Source of the DNA: Variovorax ginsengisoli
Lineage (GTDB): Bacteria > Pseudomonadota > Gammaproteobacteria > Burkholderiales > Burkholderiaceae_C
Assembly: GCF_006438845.1 (NCBI RefSeq)
Contig: NZ_RCZJ01000003.1
Coordinates: 154,353 to 218,352, forward strand
Direction of reading: 5' to 3'
Length of the DNA: 64,000 nucleotides
Part shown: one piece after another, positions 17,680 to 29,975 of the stretch
How positions within the stretch are numbered: position 1 is the first letter of the stretch
Layout: every line of letters begins with the position of its first letter
The notes under the pieces: model-generated
What the model was told of the DNA's origin: nothing
Databases searched by the model: none
The model's input: the letters and a program-made list of their open reading frames with translations, nothing else
Position numbers and translations under genes: made by a program

Positions 17680-19356
17680 TCAGAGCAGCACGCGGCGGAA
17701 GTCGGCCAAAACCTGACCGAGGAACGCGTTGAAGCGCGCGGCGGAGGCACCGTCGATCACGCGGTGGTCGTACGACAGCGACAGTGGCAGCGTGAGCTGC
17801 GGCACGAACTGCTTGCCGTCCCACACCGGCTTCATCGCGCTCTTCGACAGACCGAGGATGGCCACTTCAGGTGCGTTGATGATCGGCGTGAAGTGCGTGC
17901 CGCCGATGCCGCCCAGGGAGCTGATCGACATGCAGCCGCCCTGCATGTCGGCGCCGCCGAGCTTGCCGTCGCGCGCCTTCTTGGCGAGTTCGCCCATCTC
18001 CGTGCTGATCTGCAGGATGCCCTTCTTGTCGGCGTCCTTCAGTACCGGCACCACCAACCCGTTGGGCGTGTCCGCCGCGAAGCCGATGTTGTAGTACTGC
18101 TTGTAGACCAGCGTGTCGCCGTCGAGGCTCGCGTTGAACTCGGGGAATTTCTTCAGCGCCGCGACCACGGCCTTGATCACGAAGGCCAGCATCGTCACCT
18201 TGATGCCCGACTTCTCGTTCTCCTTGTTGGTCGCCACGCGGAAGGCTTCCAGCGCGGTGATGTCGGCCTCGTCGTTGTTCGTAACGTGCGGGATCATCAC
18301 CCAGTTGCGATGCAGGTTCGCGCCGCTGAGCTTCTTGATGCGCGACAGCTCCTTGCGCTCGACCGTGCCGAACTTCGCAAAGTCGACCTTCGGCCACGGT
18401 ATGAGGCCAAGAGCCGCGCCATCGCCGCCACCGGCCGGCGCCTTCGCGCCAGCGGCCTTGGTGCTGGCCGCGCCGCTCATCACGGCCTTGGTGAAGGCCT
18501 GGACGTCTTCCTGCGTGATGCGGCCCTTGAGCCCGGAGCCCTTGACCTCTTCCAGCGGCACGCCGAGTTCGCGCGCGAACTTGCGCACCGACGGCGACGC
18601 GTGCGGAAGGCTGCCGCTTGGCGGCGTCGTGGTGTCGTGCGCCGCCGGCGCAGCGGTGGGGGCCGGAGCCGGTGCAGCGGTGGGGGCCGTAGCCGGCGCG
18701 CTGGCCGTGGCGGCCGTGGGCGCTGCGGCGGCGGGCGCCGGAGCAGCTGCGGGTGCAGGTGCGGGCGCTGCGCCGGCGGAGCCTTCGAGCACCGCGATCA
18801 AATCACCGATGTTCACGACATCGCCGACCTTGACCTTCATTTCCTTCAGCGTGCCGGCGGCCGACGACGGGATTTCCATCGACGCCTTGTCCGACTCCAC
18901 CGTGATCAGGGACTGCTCGACCTTGATCGCGTCGCCCGGCTTCACCAGCACTTCGATGACGGACACGTCCTTGAAGTCGCCGATATCGGGCACCTTGACC
19001 TCGACAGGGCCGGCCGGCGCGGCGGCCGGTGTTGCCGCAGCGGGCGCCGGAGCGGGTGCGGCCTGAGGCGCAGGCGTTTCAGCGGAAGGCGCCGCGGCCG
19101 GTGGCGCTGCAGCGGCACCTTCAGCGTCCACCACGATGACGACCGACCCTTGTTTGACCTTGTCGCCCACTGCAACCTTGAGTTCCTTCACCACGCCGGC
19201 GGTCGACGATGGAATCTCCATCGACGCCTTGTCCGACTCCACGGTGATCAGCGACTGCTCGGCCTTCACCGTGTCGCCGACCTTCACCAGCACCTCGATC
19301 ACTGCGACTTCGTCGAAATCGCCAATGTCGGGCACCTTCACGTCCACTGCTGCCAT
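17680..19356 (-). CDS. aceF: Dihydrolipoyllysine acetyltransferase (E2 of pyruvate dehydrogenase)
   Basis: A 558-residue E2p. It has two lipoyl domains (Lys about 43 and about 157, both in [11 protein letters not shown]) joined and followed by long Ala/Pro linkers, then a peripheral subunit-binding domain ([20 protein letters not shown]) and the catalytic domain ending in [15 protein letters not shown] with the active His/Asp. It transfers acetyl groups to CoA. The frame is open far upstream inside aceE, but the ATG at 19356 begins exactly at the first lipoyl domain ([13 protein letters not shown]). The second gene of the operon, 44 bases after aceE. Confidence 0.96.
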   Translation of the reverse strand: MAAVDVKVPDIGDFDEVAVIEVLVKVGDTVKAEQSLITVESDKASMEIPSSTAGVVKELKVAVGDKVKQGSVVIVVDAEGAAAAPPAAAPSAETPAPQAAPAPAPAAATPAAAPAGPVEVKVPDIGDFKDVSVIEVLVKPGDAIKVEQSLITVESDKASMEIPSSAAGTLKEMKVKVGDVVNIGDLIAVLEGSAGAAPAPAPAAAPAPAAAAPTAATASAPATAPTAAPAPAPTAAPAAHDTTTPPSGSLPHASPSVRKFARELGVPLEEVKGSGLKGRITQEDVQAFTKAVMSGAASTKAAGAKAPAGGGDGAALGLIPWPKVDFAKFGTVERKELSRIKKLSGANLHRNWVMIPHVTNNDEADITALEAFRVATNKENEKSGIKVTMLAFVIKAVVAALKKFPEFNASLDGDTLVYKQYYNIGFAADTPNGLVVPVLKDADKKGILQISTEMGELAKKARDGKLGGADMQGGCMSISSLGGIGGTHFTPIINAPEVAILGLSKSAMKPVWDGKQFVPQLTLPLSLSYDHRVIDGASAARFNAFLGQVLADFRRVLL

Positions 19357-19400
19357 ATCTCTGTCTCCCGCCCGTCGGGCGCATGGGTTGTTCGGGTGGG

Positions 19401-22130
<2,730 letters not shown>

Positions 22131-22314
22131 GCATGTCTCCTTGTAGGCGTGGCTAGGGATCTGAGCTGGGCGGAAATGTCGCACAGAACAACTCAGATTT
22201 CAAATGGTGTTTTATCTTTTCTTAATGTGAAAACCAACTGATCGACAGAAGAGAGTGGCCGAAGCCCTTCCGGCAGTCTGAACCGTTTTCAAGTCGACTC
22301 CGCATCGGCGTCAC

Positions 22315-22328
22315 TAGGGGTTCCCCTA
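22315..22328. promoter_or_regulatory. TAGGGG-TT-CCCCTA palindrome, candidate operator
   Basis: A perfect six-base inverted repeat with a two-base centre, ending ten bases before the sensor kinase ATG and overlapping a TACACT hexamer (22327-22332) that could be its -10. It could be an autoregulatory site of the adjacent response regulator or serve the divergent aceE. No protein is assigned. Confidence 0.45.
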
Positions 22329-22338
22329 CACTCGACCG

Positions 22339-24879
22339 ATGCCCTTGTTCAACCCGCTCGTCGCCGCCCGCAGCGCTGTCAAATCGTCGCCGCTCGCCTG
22401 GTGGCGGCGATGGTGGCGCCGGCAAACGCCGGTGCTCCAGGACACGGTGGCCATGCTCGCGCCGCTGGCTGCTGTCATGCTGTTCCTGGCGGCCATCGTG
22501 TCGGCCTTCTGGTATCTGCGTGCAGAGGAAATCGAGCGCGAGCAGGAGTCGGTCAAGCGCGACGTCGAATACGCGCAGCAGCGGCTGCGCCTGCGACTGC
22601 TGGAACGGCAAGAGCAGCTGATGCGCGTGGCGCGAGACGCATCCAACCGCGAAATCGACGCGGCCGAGTTCACGAGCCGCGCCGAGTCGCTGATCAGTCA
22701 ATACCCCGAACTGCAGGCGGTGAGCTGGATCGACGACCGGCGGCGCTTCAAGGCCAACTACGCCGCGCCAGGCGTGCATCCCGCACAGCAGCACGCGCTC
22801 GACGAGGTCCTCCGTCCCGGGGATATCGAGAGCAACTACGCACTCGCGCGGGAGTTGCGCCAGCCGGTGTTCTCGCAGCCGCTGGTGGGCGGCGATCCGC
22901 CGGGCATGCTGCAATTGCACATTCCACTGTTCGACCAGGGATTGTTCGCCGGCATGGTGCTGGGCGAATTCTCGGTCGACAGCCTGCTGCGCTACGGCGT
23001 GCCGCCCGAGGTCAGCGCGCGCTATGCGGTCTCATTGCTCGACGCCAAGGGCGGCCTGCTGGCGGGCAACACCGTGAACCCCCGAGAGGCCGGCACCCGG
23101 CTGCTGCCGTGGGTCGAGAGCACCAACGAGTACGAGGTGCCGGTATCGCCGATCGGCAACGCCATGATGCTTCGGGCGCAGGCCTACCGCACTTCACCGG
23201 GCCTGGTTGGCAACGGGCTGTTCTGGCTGGTGGGAGCCCTCAGCGTGCTGACCGTGTGGATGCTGCTCGGCACCTGGCGTCACACCCGCAAGCGGCTGCA
23301 GGCGCAGCAGGCGCTGGTCGCCGAAACCAACTTTCGACGCGCCATGGAGAACTCGATGCTGACCGGCATGCGGGTGCTCGATCTCGACGGCCGCATCACC
23401 TACGTCAACGCCGCGTTTTGCGCCATGACCGGCTGGAGCGAATCCGAGCTGGTCGGCCAGAAGCCGCCCTTCCCGTACTGGCTCGAGTCGGACCGCGAGG
23501 TGATGAACGAGCGACTCGAAGAAGAACTCCACGGTCGCGCCCTGCCCGGCGGCTTCCAGGTGCGTGTGAAGCGCAAGAACAGCAGCGTCTTCAACGCCCG
23601 GCTTTACGTGTCGCCGCTGATCGACGCGCGGGGCCACCAGACGGGCTGGATGACGTCGATGACCGACATCACCGAGCCGACCCGCATCCGCGAGCAGTTG
23701 TCTGCCTCTTACGAGCGCTTCACGACGGTGCTGGAAGCGCTCGATGCCGCGGTGTCGGTGGCACCGATCGGCAGCGAAGAATTGCTCTTCGCGAACAAGC
23801 TCTACCGCTTGTGGTTCGGTTCCGACACGGTCGGCCACCTGGGCATGGTGGCGCAGGCCGGCGTACCGGCCTCGGCAGCGCATGACGACGCGCTGGACGA
23901 CGTCGACCCCTTCGCGGGCCTGCCGATCGACACGCTCACCACGGCGCAGCCGGCCAACAACGAGATTTTCGTGCCCGAACTGGGCAAGTGGCTGGAAGTG
24001 CGGTCGCGCTATCTCACATGGGTGGACGGGCGGCTGGCGCAGTTGGTGATCGCCACGGACATCACGCCACGGCGTGATGCCGAGGAACAGGCCGCCGCCC
24101 AGGCCGACCGCGCGCAAGCCGCAAGCCGGCTCATCACGATGGGCGAGATGGCATCCAGCGTCGCGCACGAGCTCAACCAGCCGCTGACCGCCATCACCAA
24201 TTACTGCAACGGCATGATGTCCCGCATCAAGGGCCAGCAGATCGACTCCGATGCGTTGCTCGCCGCTCTGGAAAAAACGTCCAAGCAGGCACAGCGCGCC
24301 GGGCAGATCATCCAGCGCATCCGCTCGTTCGTGAAGCGCAGCGAGCCGAATCGCACCCCCGCCGAAGTCGCGACGATGGTGAGTGAAGCGGTAGAGCTCG
24401 CCGGCATCGAACTGCGCCGACGCAACGTTCGGCTCAACCACTATGTTGCGGCGCGTCTGCCGATCGTGCGGGTCGACCCGATCCTGATCGAGCAGGTGAT
24501 GGTCAATCTGCTGAAGAACGCGGCCGAGTCGATCGACCTGGCGCAGCGCCCGCTGGCTCGCCGCAGCGTCGAGCTGCGGGTGCTGCCCAAGACGATCGAA
24601 GGCCAGAACGCCATCGAGTTCTCCGTGCAGGACACCGGCATGGGCCTGGCACCCGAAGTGATGGATCGGCTGTACGAGGCCTTCTTCTCGACCAAGGCCG
24701 AGGGCATGGGCATCGGGCTGAACCTCTGCCGGACCATCGTCGAGTCGCACCGCGGCCGGATGCAGGCGGAGAACATCTACAATGGTCCGGACGTGGTCGG
24801 ATGCCGTTTTTCCTTCTGGATTCCGGTGATGGACGCTAGCAGTTCTGTAGCAAACGACGAGGCAAAGGTACCCGCATGA
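22339..24879 (+). CDS. PAS-domain membrane sensor histidine kinase (FixL/DctB-like)
   Basis: An 846-residue sensor. A membrane segment at about residues 38-60 precedes a roughly 230-residue periplasmic domain of no family I can name, and a second membrane segment lies at about 293-315 (FWLVGALSVLTVWMLLG). Cytoplasmic PAS domain(s) follow (about 325-450, and a second PAS-like region to about 580), then the H-box SSVAHELNQPLTAITNYCNGM with phospho-accepting His at about 610, the N-box VNLLKNAAESI, G1 DTGMGL and G2 GMGIGLNL. The stop overlaps the start of the FixJ-like regulator by four bases. It is divergent from aceE. No ribosome-binding site precedes the ATG. Confidence 0.9.
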   Translation: MPLFNPLVAARSAVKSSPLAWWRRWWRRQTPVLQDTVAMLAPLAAVMLFLAAIVSAFWYLRAEEIEREQESVKRDVEYAQQRLRLRLLERQEQLMRVARDASNREIDAAEFTSRAESLISQYPELQAVSWIDDRRRFKANYAAPGVHPAQQHALDEVLRPGDIESNYALARELRQPVFSQPLVGGDPPGMLQLHIPLFDQGLFAGMVLGEFSVDSLLRYGVPPEVSARYAVSLLDAKGGLLAGNTVNPREAGTRLLPWVESTNEYEVPVSPIGNAMMLRAQAYRTSPGLVGNGLFWLVGALSVLTVWMLLGTWRHTRKRLQAQQALVAETNFRRAMENSMLTGMRVLDLDGRITYVNAAFCAMTGWSESELVGQKPPFPYWLESDREVMNERLEEELHGRALPGGFQVRVKRKNSSVFNARLYVSPLIDARGHQTGWMTSMTDITEPTRIREQLSASYERFTTVLEALDAAVSVAPIGSEELLFANKLYRLWFGSDTVGHLGMVAQAGVPASAAHDDALDDVDPFAGLPIDTLTTAQPANNEIFVPELGKWLEVRSRYLTWVDGRLAQLVIATDITPRRDAEEQAAAQADRAQAASRLITMGEMASSVAHELNQPLTAITNYCNGMMSRIKGQQIDSDALLAALEKTSKQAQRAGQIIQRIRSFVKRSEPNRTPAEVATMVSEAVELAGIELRRRNVRLNHYVAARLPIVRVDPILIEQVMVNLLKNAAESIDLAQRPLARRSVELRVLPKTIEGQNAIEFSVQDTGMGLAPEVMDRLYEAFFSTKAEGMGIGLNLCRTIVESHRGRMQAENIYNGPDVVGCRFSFWIPVMDASSSVANDEAKVPA

Positions 24880-25511
24880 GCTTGATTCCGAAGAAGGGCA
24901 CGGTCTATGTCGTCGACGATGACGAAGCCGTTCGCGACTCCCTGCAATGGCTGCTGGAAGGCAAGGACTACCGGGTTCGCTGCTTCGATTCCGCCGAGTC
25001 CTTCCTCTCCCGCTACGACCCGCGAGAGGTGGCCTGCCTGATCGTCGACATTCGCATGGGCGGCATGTCGGGCATCGAGTTGCAGGACCGGCTGATCGAG
25101 CGCCGTTCCCCGCTGCCCATCGTCGTCATTACTGGCCACGGCGACGTCCCGATGGCGGTCGACTCGATGAAGAAGGGCGCCATGGATTTCATCCAGAAGC
25201 CCTTCAACGACGAAGAGCTGGTCACGTTGGTGGAGCGAATGCTCGAACACGCCCGCGGCGCTTTCGCGCAGCATCAGCAATCGGCGAGCCGCGACGCGCT
25301 GCTGTCCAAGCTCACTGGCCGAGAAGCCCAGGTCCTCGAGCGCATCGTCGCCGGCCGCTTGAACAAGCAGATTGCCGACGACCTCGGCATCAGCATCAAG
25401 ACCGTGGAGGCGCATCGCGCCAACATCATGGAAAAGCTCAATGCCAACACGGTCGCCGATCTGCTGAAGATCGCGCTGGGCCAAGCGCAGCCGACGGCGA
25501 AGGCCTCCTGA
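24876..25511 (+). CDS. FixJ/NarL-like response regulator
   Basis: A 211-residue regulator. The receiver domain (residues 8-125) has the acidic pocket VVDDDEA, phospho-acceptor Asp58 in LIVDIRMGG, a Thr/Ser switch in VVITGHGD, and the conserved Lys in FIQKPF. The C-terminal LuxR-type helix-turn-helix is LTGREAQVLERIVAGRLNKQIADDLGISIKTVEAHR. It overlaps the kinase gene by four bases (ATGA), so the two are translated together and form a two-component pair. Target genes are unknown; the nearest candidate is the divergent aceEF-lpdA operon, which is inference from position only. Confidence 0.93.
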   Translation: MSLIPKKGTVYVVDDDEAVRDSLQWLLEGKDYRVRCFDSAESFLSRYDPREVACLIVDIRMGGMSGIELQDRLIERRSPLPIVVITGHGDVPMAVDSMKKGAMDFIQKPFNDEELVTLVERMLEHARGAFAQHQQSASRDALLSKLTGREAQVLERIVAGRLNKQIADDLGISIKTVEAHRANIMEKLNANTVADLLKIALGQAQPTAKAS

Positions 25512-25589
25512 ATTGCTATCGGCCAGATAGCCAGAAAGTCCCCCGACGCCTGCGCAAGCGGGCGTTTCTACTTGAAAAATCAAAACACG

Positions 25590-26444
25590 ATGACAGCCCA
25601 ACTGATCGACGGCAACGCCCTCTCCCGCACGCTGCGCACCGACGTCGCCGCGCGTGCCGCCGCTTTGAAGGCGCGTGGCGTGACGCCCGGCTTGGCCGTG
25701 GTGCTGGTCGGCGAAAACCCCGCCAGCCAGGTCTACGTGCGCAACAAGGTCAAGGCGTGCGAAGACAACGGGCTGCACTCGCTGCTTGAAAAACACCCAG
25801 CCGATCTGAGCGAAGCCGACCTGCTGTCCCGCGTCGACGCGCTCAACAACGACCCGGCCATCCACGGCATCCTGGTTCAGCTGCCGCTGCCGCCGCACAT
25901 CGACGCGCAGAAGGTGATCGAGGCGATCTCGCCGGAGAAGGACGTCGACGGTTTCCATGTGGCCAGCGCCGGCGCGCTGATGACCGGAGCACCCGGCTTC
26001 TGGCCGTGCACACCCTACGGCTGCATGAAGATGCTCGAATCGATCGGCTACGAGCTGCGCGGCAAGCACGCCGTGGTCATCGGCCGAAGCAACATCGTCG
26101 GCAAGCCGATGGCGCTGATGCTGCTCGCGAAGAACGCCACCGTGACCGTTTGCCACAGCGCCACGGCCGACCTGGGCGCCATGACGCGCCAGGCCGACGT
26201 GGTCGTCGCGGCGGTCGGCAAGCGCAACGTGCTGACCGCCGACATGGTCAAGCCCGGCGCGGTGGTCATCGACGTCGGCATGAACCGCAACGACGAAGGC
26301 AAGCTCTGCGGCGACGTCGACTTCGATGGCGTGAGGGAAGTCGCCGGCTGGATCACACCGGTGCCCGGCGGCGTCGGCCCGATGACCATCACCATGTTGC
26401 TCGTCAACACGCTGGAGGCGGCCGAACGCGGCACGCCGGCTTGA
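25590..26444 (+). CDS. folD: Methylenetetrahydrofolate dehydrogenase / cyclohydrolase
   Basis: A 284-residue bifunctional enzyme interconverting 5,10-methylene-, methenyl- and 10-formyl-tetrahydrofolate with NADP. The signature [13 protein letters not shown] contains the catalytic Lys region, [10 protein letters not shown] and the C-terminal [16 protein letters not shown] are conserved, and [15 protein letters not shown] forms the cofactor site. The start is taken at ATG 25590 ([12 protein letters not shown]). A TTG six codons upstream is possible but adds non-conserved residues, and no strong ribosome-binding site distinguishes them. It lies 78 bases after the response regulator gene. Confidence 0.95.
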   Translation: MTAQLIDGNALSRTLRTDVAARAAALKARGVTPGLAVVLVGENPASQVYVRNKVKACEDNGLHSLLEKHPADLSEADLLSRVDALNNDPAIHGILVQLPLPPHIDAQKVIEAISPEKDVDGFHVASAGALMTGAPGFWPCTPYGCMKMLESIGYELRGKHAVVIGRSNIVGKPMALMLLAKNATVTVCHSATADLGAMTRQADVVVAAVGKRNVLTADMVKPGAVVIDVGMNRNDEGKLCGDVDFDGVREVAGWITPVPGGVGPMTITMLLVNTLEAAERGTPA

Positions 26445-26475
26445 ACTTTCACCTCTTCGACGCCACCTACTCCGC

Positions 26476-28524
26476 ATGACCAATCCGCTCCTCGATTTCA
26501 CCGATCTCCCGCTGTTCGACAAGATCCAGCCCGCGCATGTCGCCCCGGCTGTCGACACCTTATTGGCCGACGCGGAGATGGCACTGCAGACCGTCACCGC
26601 AGCGGAATTTCCGGCGGATTGGCTGGCCATCTCGAAGGTGCTCGACGTGTCGTCCGAACGCTTCAGCCGCGCCTGGGGCGCGATCGGGCACCTGAATGCC
26701 GTCGCCGACACGCCTGAACTGCGTGCGGCGTACAACGAAGCCATGCCGCGCGTGACCGCCTTCTGGACGCGGCTGGGCTCCGACGAGCGGCTCTATGCCA
26801 AGTACAAGGCCATCGACCCCGCGACCCTCAACGCCGAGCAAAAGCAGGCCCATCGCAACGCGGTCCGCAACTTCGTGCTCGGTGGCGCGGAACTGCAAGG
26901 CGCCGCCAAGGAACGCTTCGCCGCGATCCAGGAGCGCCAAGCCGAGTTGAGCCAGAAGTTCAGCGAGAACGCGCTCGACGCCACCGATGCCTTCGCCTAT
27001 TACGCCGAGGCCGGTGAGCTTGACGGTGTGCCTGAAGACGTGATCGCTGCAGCGCACGCAGGCGCGGAAGCGGACGGCAAGGCCGGCTACAAGCTGACGC
27101 TCAAGATGCCCTGCTACCTGCCGGTCATGCAGTTCGCAAAAAGCAGCGCATTGCGTGAAACCCTTTACCGCGCGTACGTGACGCGCGCCAGCGAATACGG
27201 TGACCCGGCGCTGGACAACACTGCACTGATCACCGAAATCCTCGCACTGCGCGAAGAAGAGGCGAAGCTGCTGGGCTATCGCAACTTCGGCGAGCTCTCG
27301 GTCGTCCCGAAGATGGCCGATTCGCCCGAGCAAGTCGTCAAGTTCCTGCGTGACCTCGGCGCACGGGCCAAGCCCTTCGGCGAACGTGACCTGGCCGATC
27401 TGCGGGCCTTTGCAACCGAACAGCTCCGGCTGGCCGACCCGCAACCTTGGGACTGGACCTTCGTCGGGGAGAAGCTCAAGGAAGCCCGGTATGCCTTCAG
27501 TGAACAGGAGGTCAAGCAGTATTTCCCGGCACCCAAGGTGATGGCGGGCCTGTTCAAGATCGTCGAGACCCTGTTCGAGGTCACGATCCGCCGCGACTTC
27601 GCGCCGGTATGGCACCCGACCGTCGAGTTCTATCGCATCGAGCGCGGAGAGCAGTGCGTCGGCCAGTTCTACCTCGATCCCTCCGCCCGTGCCGCCAAGC
27701 GCGGCGGCGCCTGGATGGACGACGTGCGCGCCCGCTGGTTGCGCCCCGACACCGGCATCCTGCAAACACCGGTCGCACAGCTGGTGTGCAACTTCGCCGA
27801 GGGCGTGGACGGCAAGCCGCCGCTGCTGACGCACGACGACGTGACGACGCTGTTCCACGAGTTCGGCCACGGTCTGCACCACATGCTCACGCAGGTCAAC
27901 GAGCGCGACGTGTCCGGCATCAGCGGCGTCGAATGGGACGCGGTTGAACTGCCGAGCCAGTTCATGGAGAACTTCTGCTGGGAATGGGACGTGCTGGAGC
28001 ACATGACCGCCCACATCGACACCGGGCTGCCATTGCCCCGTGAGCTGTTCGACAAGATGACGGCGGCCAAGAATTTCCAGAGCGGCATGCAGACGCTGCG
28101 CCAGATCGAGTTCTCGCTGTTCGACATGCTGCTGCACACCGAGTACGAGGCTGCCAGCGCCAAGCCAGGCGCCGTGATGGCGTTGTTGACGAAGGTGCGT
28201 GCCGAGGTGGCCGTGATGCCGTCGCCCCCGTTCAGCCGTACACCCAATACGTTCAGCCATATCTTCTCCGGTGGCTACGCAGCGGGCTACTACAGCTACA
28301 AGTGGGCCGAGGTGTTGAGTGCCGACGCCTATGCGGCGTTCGAAGAGGCGGCAGGGGCAAGCGGCGCGCCGAGCATCGAGACGGGCCGCAAGTACCGTCA
28401 GGCGATTCTTGAAGCCGGCGGCAGCCGGAGCGCCATGGAGTCGTTCAAGGCTTTCCGTGGCCGCGAGCCTCAGCTCGACGCACTGTTGCGGCACCAGGGC
28501 ATGGCGGAAGCGCAGCCCGCCTGA
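26476..28524 (+). CDS. prlC: M3-family oligopeptidase A
   Basis: A 682-residue cytoplasmic zinc metallopeptidase of the oligopeptidase A/thimet family. The zinc motif LFHEFGHGLHHML (HEFGH starting at residue 461) is followed about 25 residues later by the third ligand region (WDAVELPSQFMENFCWE). SGGYAAGYYSYKWAEVLSADAY near the C-terminus contains the substrate-binding Tyr residues. It degrades short peptides, including cleaved signal peptides. The start ATG 26476 gives normal length, 31 bases after folD, so the two may be co-transcribed. Confidence 0.93.
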   Translation: MTNPLLDFTDLPLFDKIQPAHVAPAVDTLLADAEMALQTVTAAEFPADWLAISKVLDVSSERFSRAWGAIGHLNAVADTPELRAAYNEAMPRVTAFWTRLGSDERLYAKYKAIDPATLNAEQKQAHRNAVRNFVLGGAELQGAAKERFAAIQERQAELSQKFSENALDATDAFAYYAEAGELDGVPEDVIAAAHAGAEADGKAGYKLTLKMPCYLPVMQFAKSSALRETLYRAYVTRASEYGDPALDNTALITEILALREEEAKLLGYRNFGELSVVPKMADSPEQVVKFLRDLGARAKPFGERDLADLRAFATEQLRLADPQPWDWTFVGEKLKEARYAFSEQEVKQYFPAPKVMAGLFKIVETLFEVTIRRDFAPVWHPTVEFYRIERGEQCVGQFYLDPSARAAKRGGAWMDDVRARWLRPDTGILQTPVAQLVCNFAEGVDGKPPLLTHDDVTTLFHEFGHGLHHMLTQVNERDVSGISGVEWDAVELPSQFMENFCWEWDVLEHMTAHIDTGLPLPRELFDKMTAAKNFQSGMQTLRQIEFSLFDMLLHTEYEAASAKPGAVMALLTKVRAEVAVMPSPPFSRTPNTFSHIFSGGYAAGYYSYKWAEVLSADAYAAFEEAAGASGAPSIETGRKYRQAILEAGGSRSAMESFKAFRGREPQLDALLRHQGMAEAQPA

Positions 28525-28593
28525 GCAGATGGCGGTCGCAGGCGCGCGCGGCCTGAGATACTTTCAGCTGTTCCGACCATCCTGGGAGTCTCC

Positions 28594-29229
28594 ATGCATC
28601 GTTACGCTCGCCTGTCCTTCGCGCTGCTTGCCCTGACGGCGGGGGCCGCGTCCGCCCAGCCCGTCTACCGCCAAGTCGCGCCAAATGGGAAGGTCACCTT
28701 TTCCGACCAAGCGCCCGCCGCGAACGCACGGCCGGCGACAGCAGCGACCGGCGCTGCACCTGTCGACAACGGCGGCGGTCCTGCGCTGCCGTATGAGCTC
28801 CAGCAGGTGGTCCAGCGTTACCCGGTCACGATCTACACGCGGGACGATTGCGCGCCCTGCGATGCCGGACGATCGCTGCTCAGCACGCGTGGCGTTCCGT
28901 TCAACGAGCGCCAGATCAAGACCCCGGAAGATGGAGACGCGCTGCAACGTTTGAGCGGGCAGAATGCCTTGCCGATGCTCACCATCGGCGCCCAGCAACT
29001 GAAGGGATTTTCGGATGGCGAGTGGTCGCAGTACCTCGACGCCGCCGGCTATCCCAAAAGCATCCGGCTGCCTTCCGGCTACCGCAGTCCGCCTGCCCAG
29101 CCGATGGTTGCGCAGCGCTCAGCACCGGTGAGCACGCCGGCGACGGCGCCAGCCACGGCAGCACCACCGCCGCGTCCAGCGACGCCCGAGGGGCCGACGC
29201 CTTCGAATCCAGCAGGTATCAAGTTCTAG
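28594..29229 (+). CDS. Exported DUF4124-glutaredoxin-like protein
   Basis: A 211-residue protein. The signal peptide MHRYARLSFALLALTAGAASA is followed by a DUF4124-type segment (PVYRQVAPNGKVTFSDQAP). After an Ala/Gly linker comes a glutaredoxin/thioredoxin-fold domain at about 80-160, with a CAPC active-site pair (TRDDCAPCDAGRSLL), a cis-Pro (NALPMLTIG) and LKGFSDGEWSQYLDAAGYP. The tail is Pro/Ala/Thr-rich low complexity. It is probably a periplasmic thiol-disulfide protein. Its start is preceded by GGGAG. DUF4124 plus glutaredoxin fusions are, as I recall, common in Comamonadaceae. Confidence 0.82.
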   Translation: MHRYARLSFALLALTAGAASAQPVYRQVAPNGKVTFSDQAPAANARPATAATGAAPVDNGGGPALPYELQQVVQRYPVTIYTRDDCAPCDAGRSLLSTRGVPFNERQIKTPEDGDALQRLSGQNALPMLTIGAQQLKGFSDGEWSQYLDAAGYPKSIRLPSGYRSPPAQPMVAQRSAPVSTPATAPATAAPPPRPATPEGPTPSNPAGIKF

Positions 29230-29261
29230 CTGCGCCCGGCCTCGATCAACCGAAGCGCAGC
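29229..29261. terminator. Inverted repeat between convergent genes
   Basis: GCTGCGC (29229-29235) and GCGCAGC (29255-29261) are perfect seven-base arms around a 19-base loop. It starts at the last base of the upstream TAG and holds the rpiA stop in the loop. There is no T-run. Confidence 0.35.
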
Positions 29262-29935
29262 GTTTCGACCCCTGAAGGCGTTGCTAGCAGACAGACGTGG
29301 GCGCGCTGATGCGCGAACACGCCGACGGTCACGACGCCAGGCCATTGGCTCACCGCGGTCTCGAAGCCCAACGGGTCGCTGATCTGCAGACCGCTGACGT
29401 CGATGATGTGCTGGCCGTTGTCGGTCACGAGGGCCGCACCGTCCTTCTCGCGCACCTGCGCCAGGCCTCCCATCCGCTCGAACTGGCGCACGATGCGCCG
29501 CGCCGCCATCGGGACCACCTCGACCGGCAAAGGAAAGGCACCGAGCACCTGGACGCGTTTGGATGCGTCGGCGATGCACACGAACGAGCGAGACTGGGCC
29601 GCGACGATCTTTTCGCGCGTGAGCGCCGCACCGCCGCCCTTGATCATGAAGCCGCTTCCATCGATTTCGTCTGCGCCATCGATGTAGACAGCCAGTTCTT
29701 CTACAGCATTGCTGTCGAAGACTTCGATGCCCAAGGCCTGCAAGCGCTGGGTTGAGGCCACGGAGCTCGACACGGCGCCTCGGATTTTTCCTTTGATCGT
29801 GCCGAGCGCTTCGATGAACTTGTTCACCGTCGAGCCCGTTCCGACACCGACGATCTCGCCCTCCACCACATAGTCCAGCGCGGCGTGGCCGACCAACGTC
29901 TTGAGTTCGTCCTGGGTGAGGGAAAGTGCGGTCAT
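29246..29935 (-). CDS. rpiA: Ribose-5-phosphate isomerase A
   Basis: A 229-residue isomerase converting ribose 5-phosphate and ribulose 5-phosphate in the pentose phosphate pathway. The phosphate-binding [15 protein letters not shown], the catalytic [28 protein letters not shown] segment (Asp, Glu and Lys), and LPVEVVPMA are all present. The start ATG 29935 gives the usual length. It is divergent from pyrD with a 40-base gap, so the two promoters must overlap. Confidence 0.95.
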   Translation of the reverse strand: MTALSLTQDELKTLVGHAALDYVVEGEIVGVGTGSTVNKFIEALGTIKGKIRGAVSSSVASTQRLQALGIEVFDSNAVEELAVYIDGADEIDGSGFMIKGGGAALTREKIVAAQSRSFVCIADASKRVQVLGAFPLPVEVVPMAARRIVRQFERMGGLAQVREKDGAALVTDNGQHIIDVSGLQISDPLGFETAVSQWPGVVTVGVFAHQRAHVCLLATPSGVETLRFG

Positions 29936-29975
29936 CGGGGAGAATCCTTGGGCTAACGAAGCCGAGAATTATCCA

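Noticed and set aside
18600-19130. Tandem repeats or CRISPR-like array in the aceF region
   Set aside because: The repetitive sequence encodes Ala/Pro linkers between lipoyl domains; there are no regular spacers.
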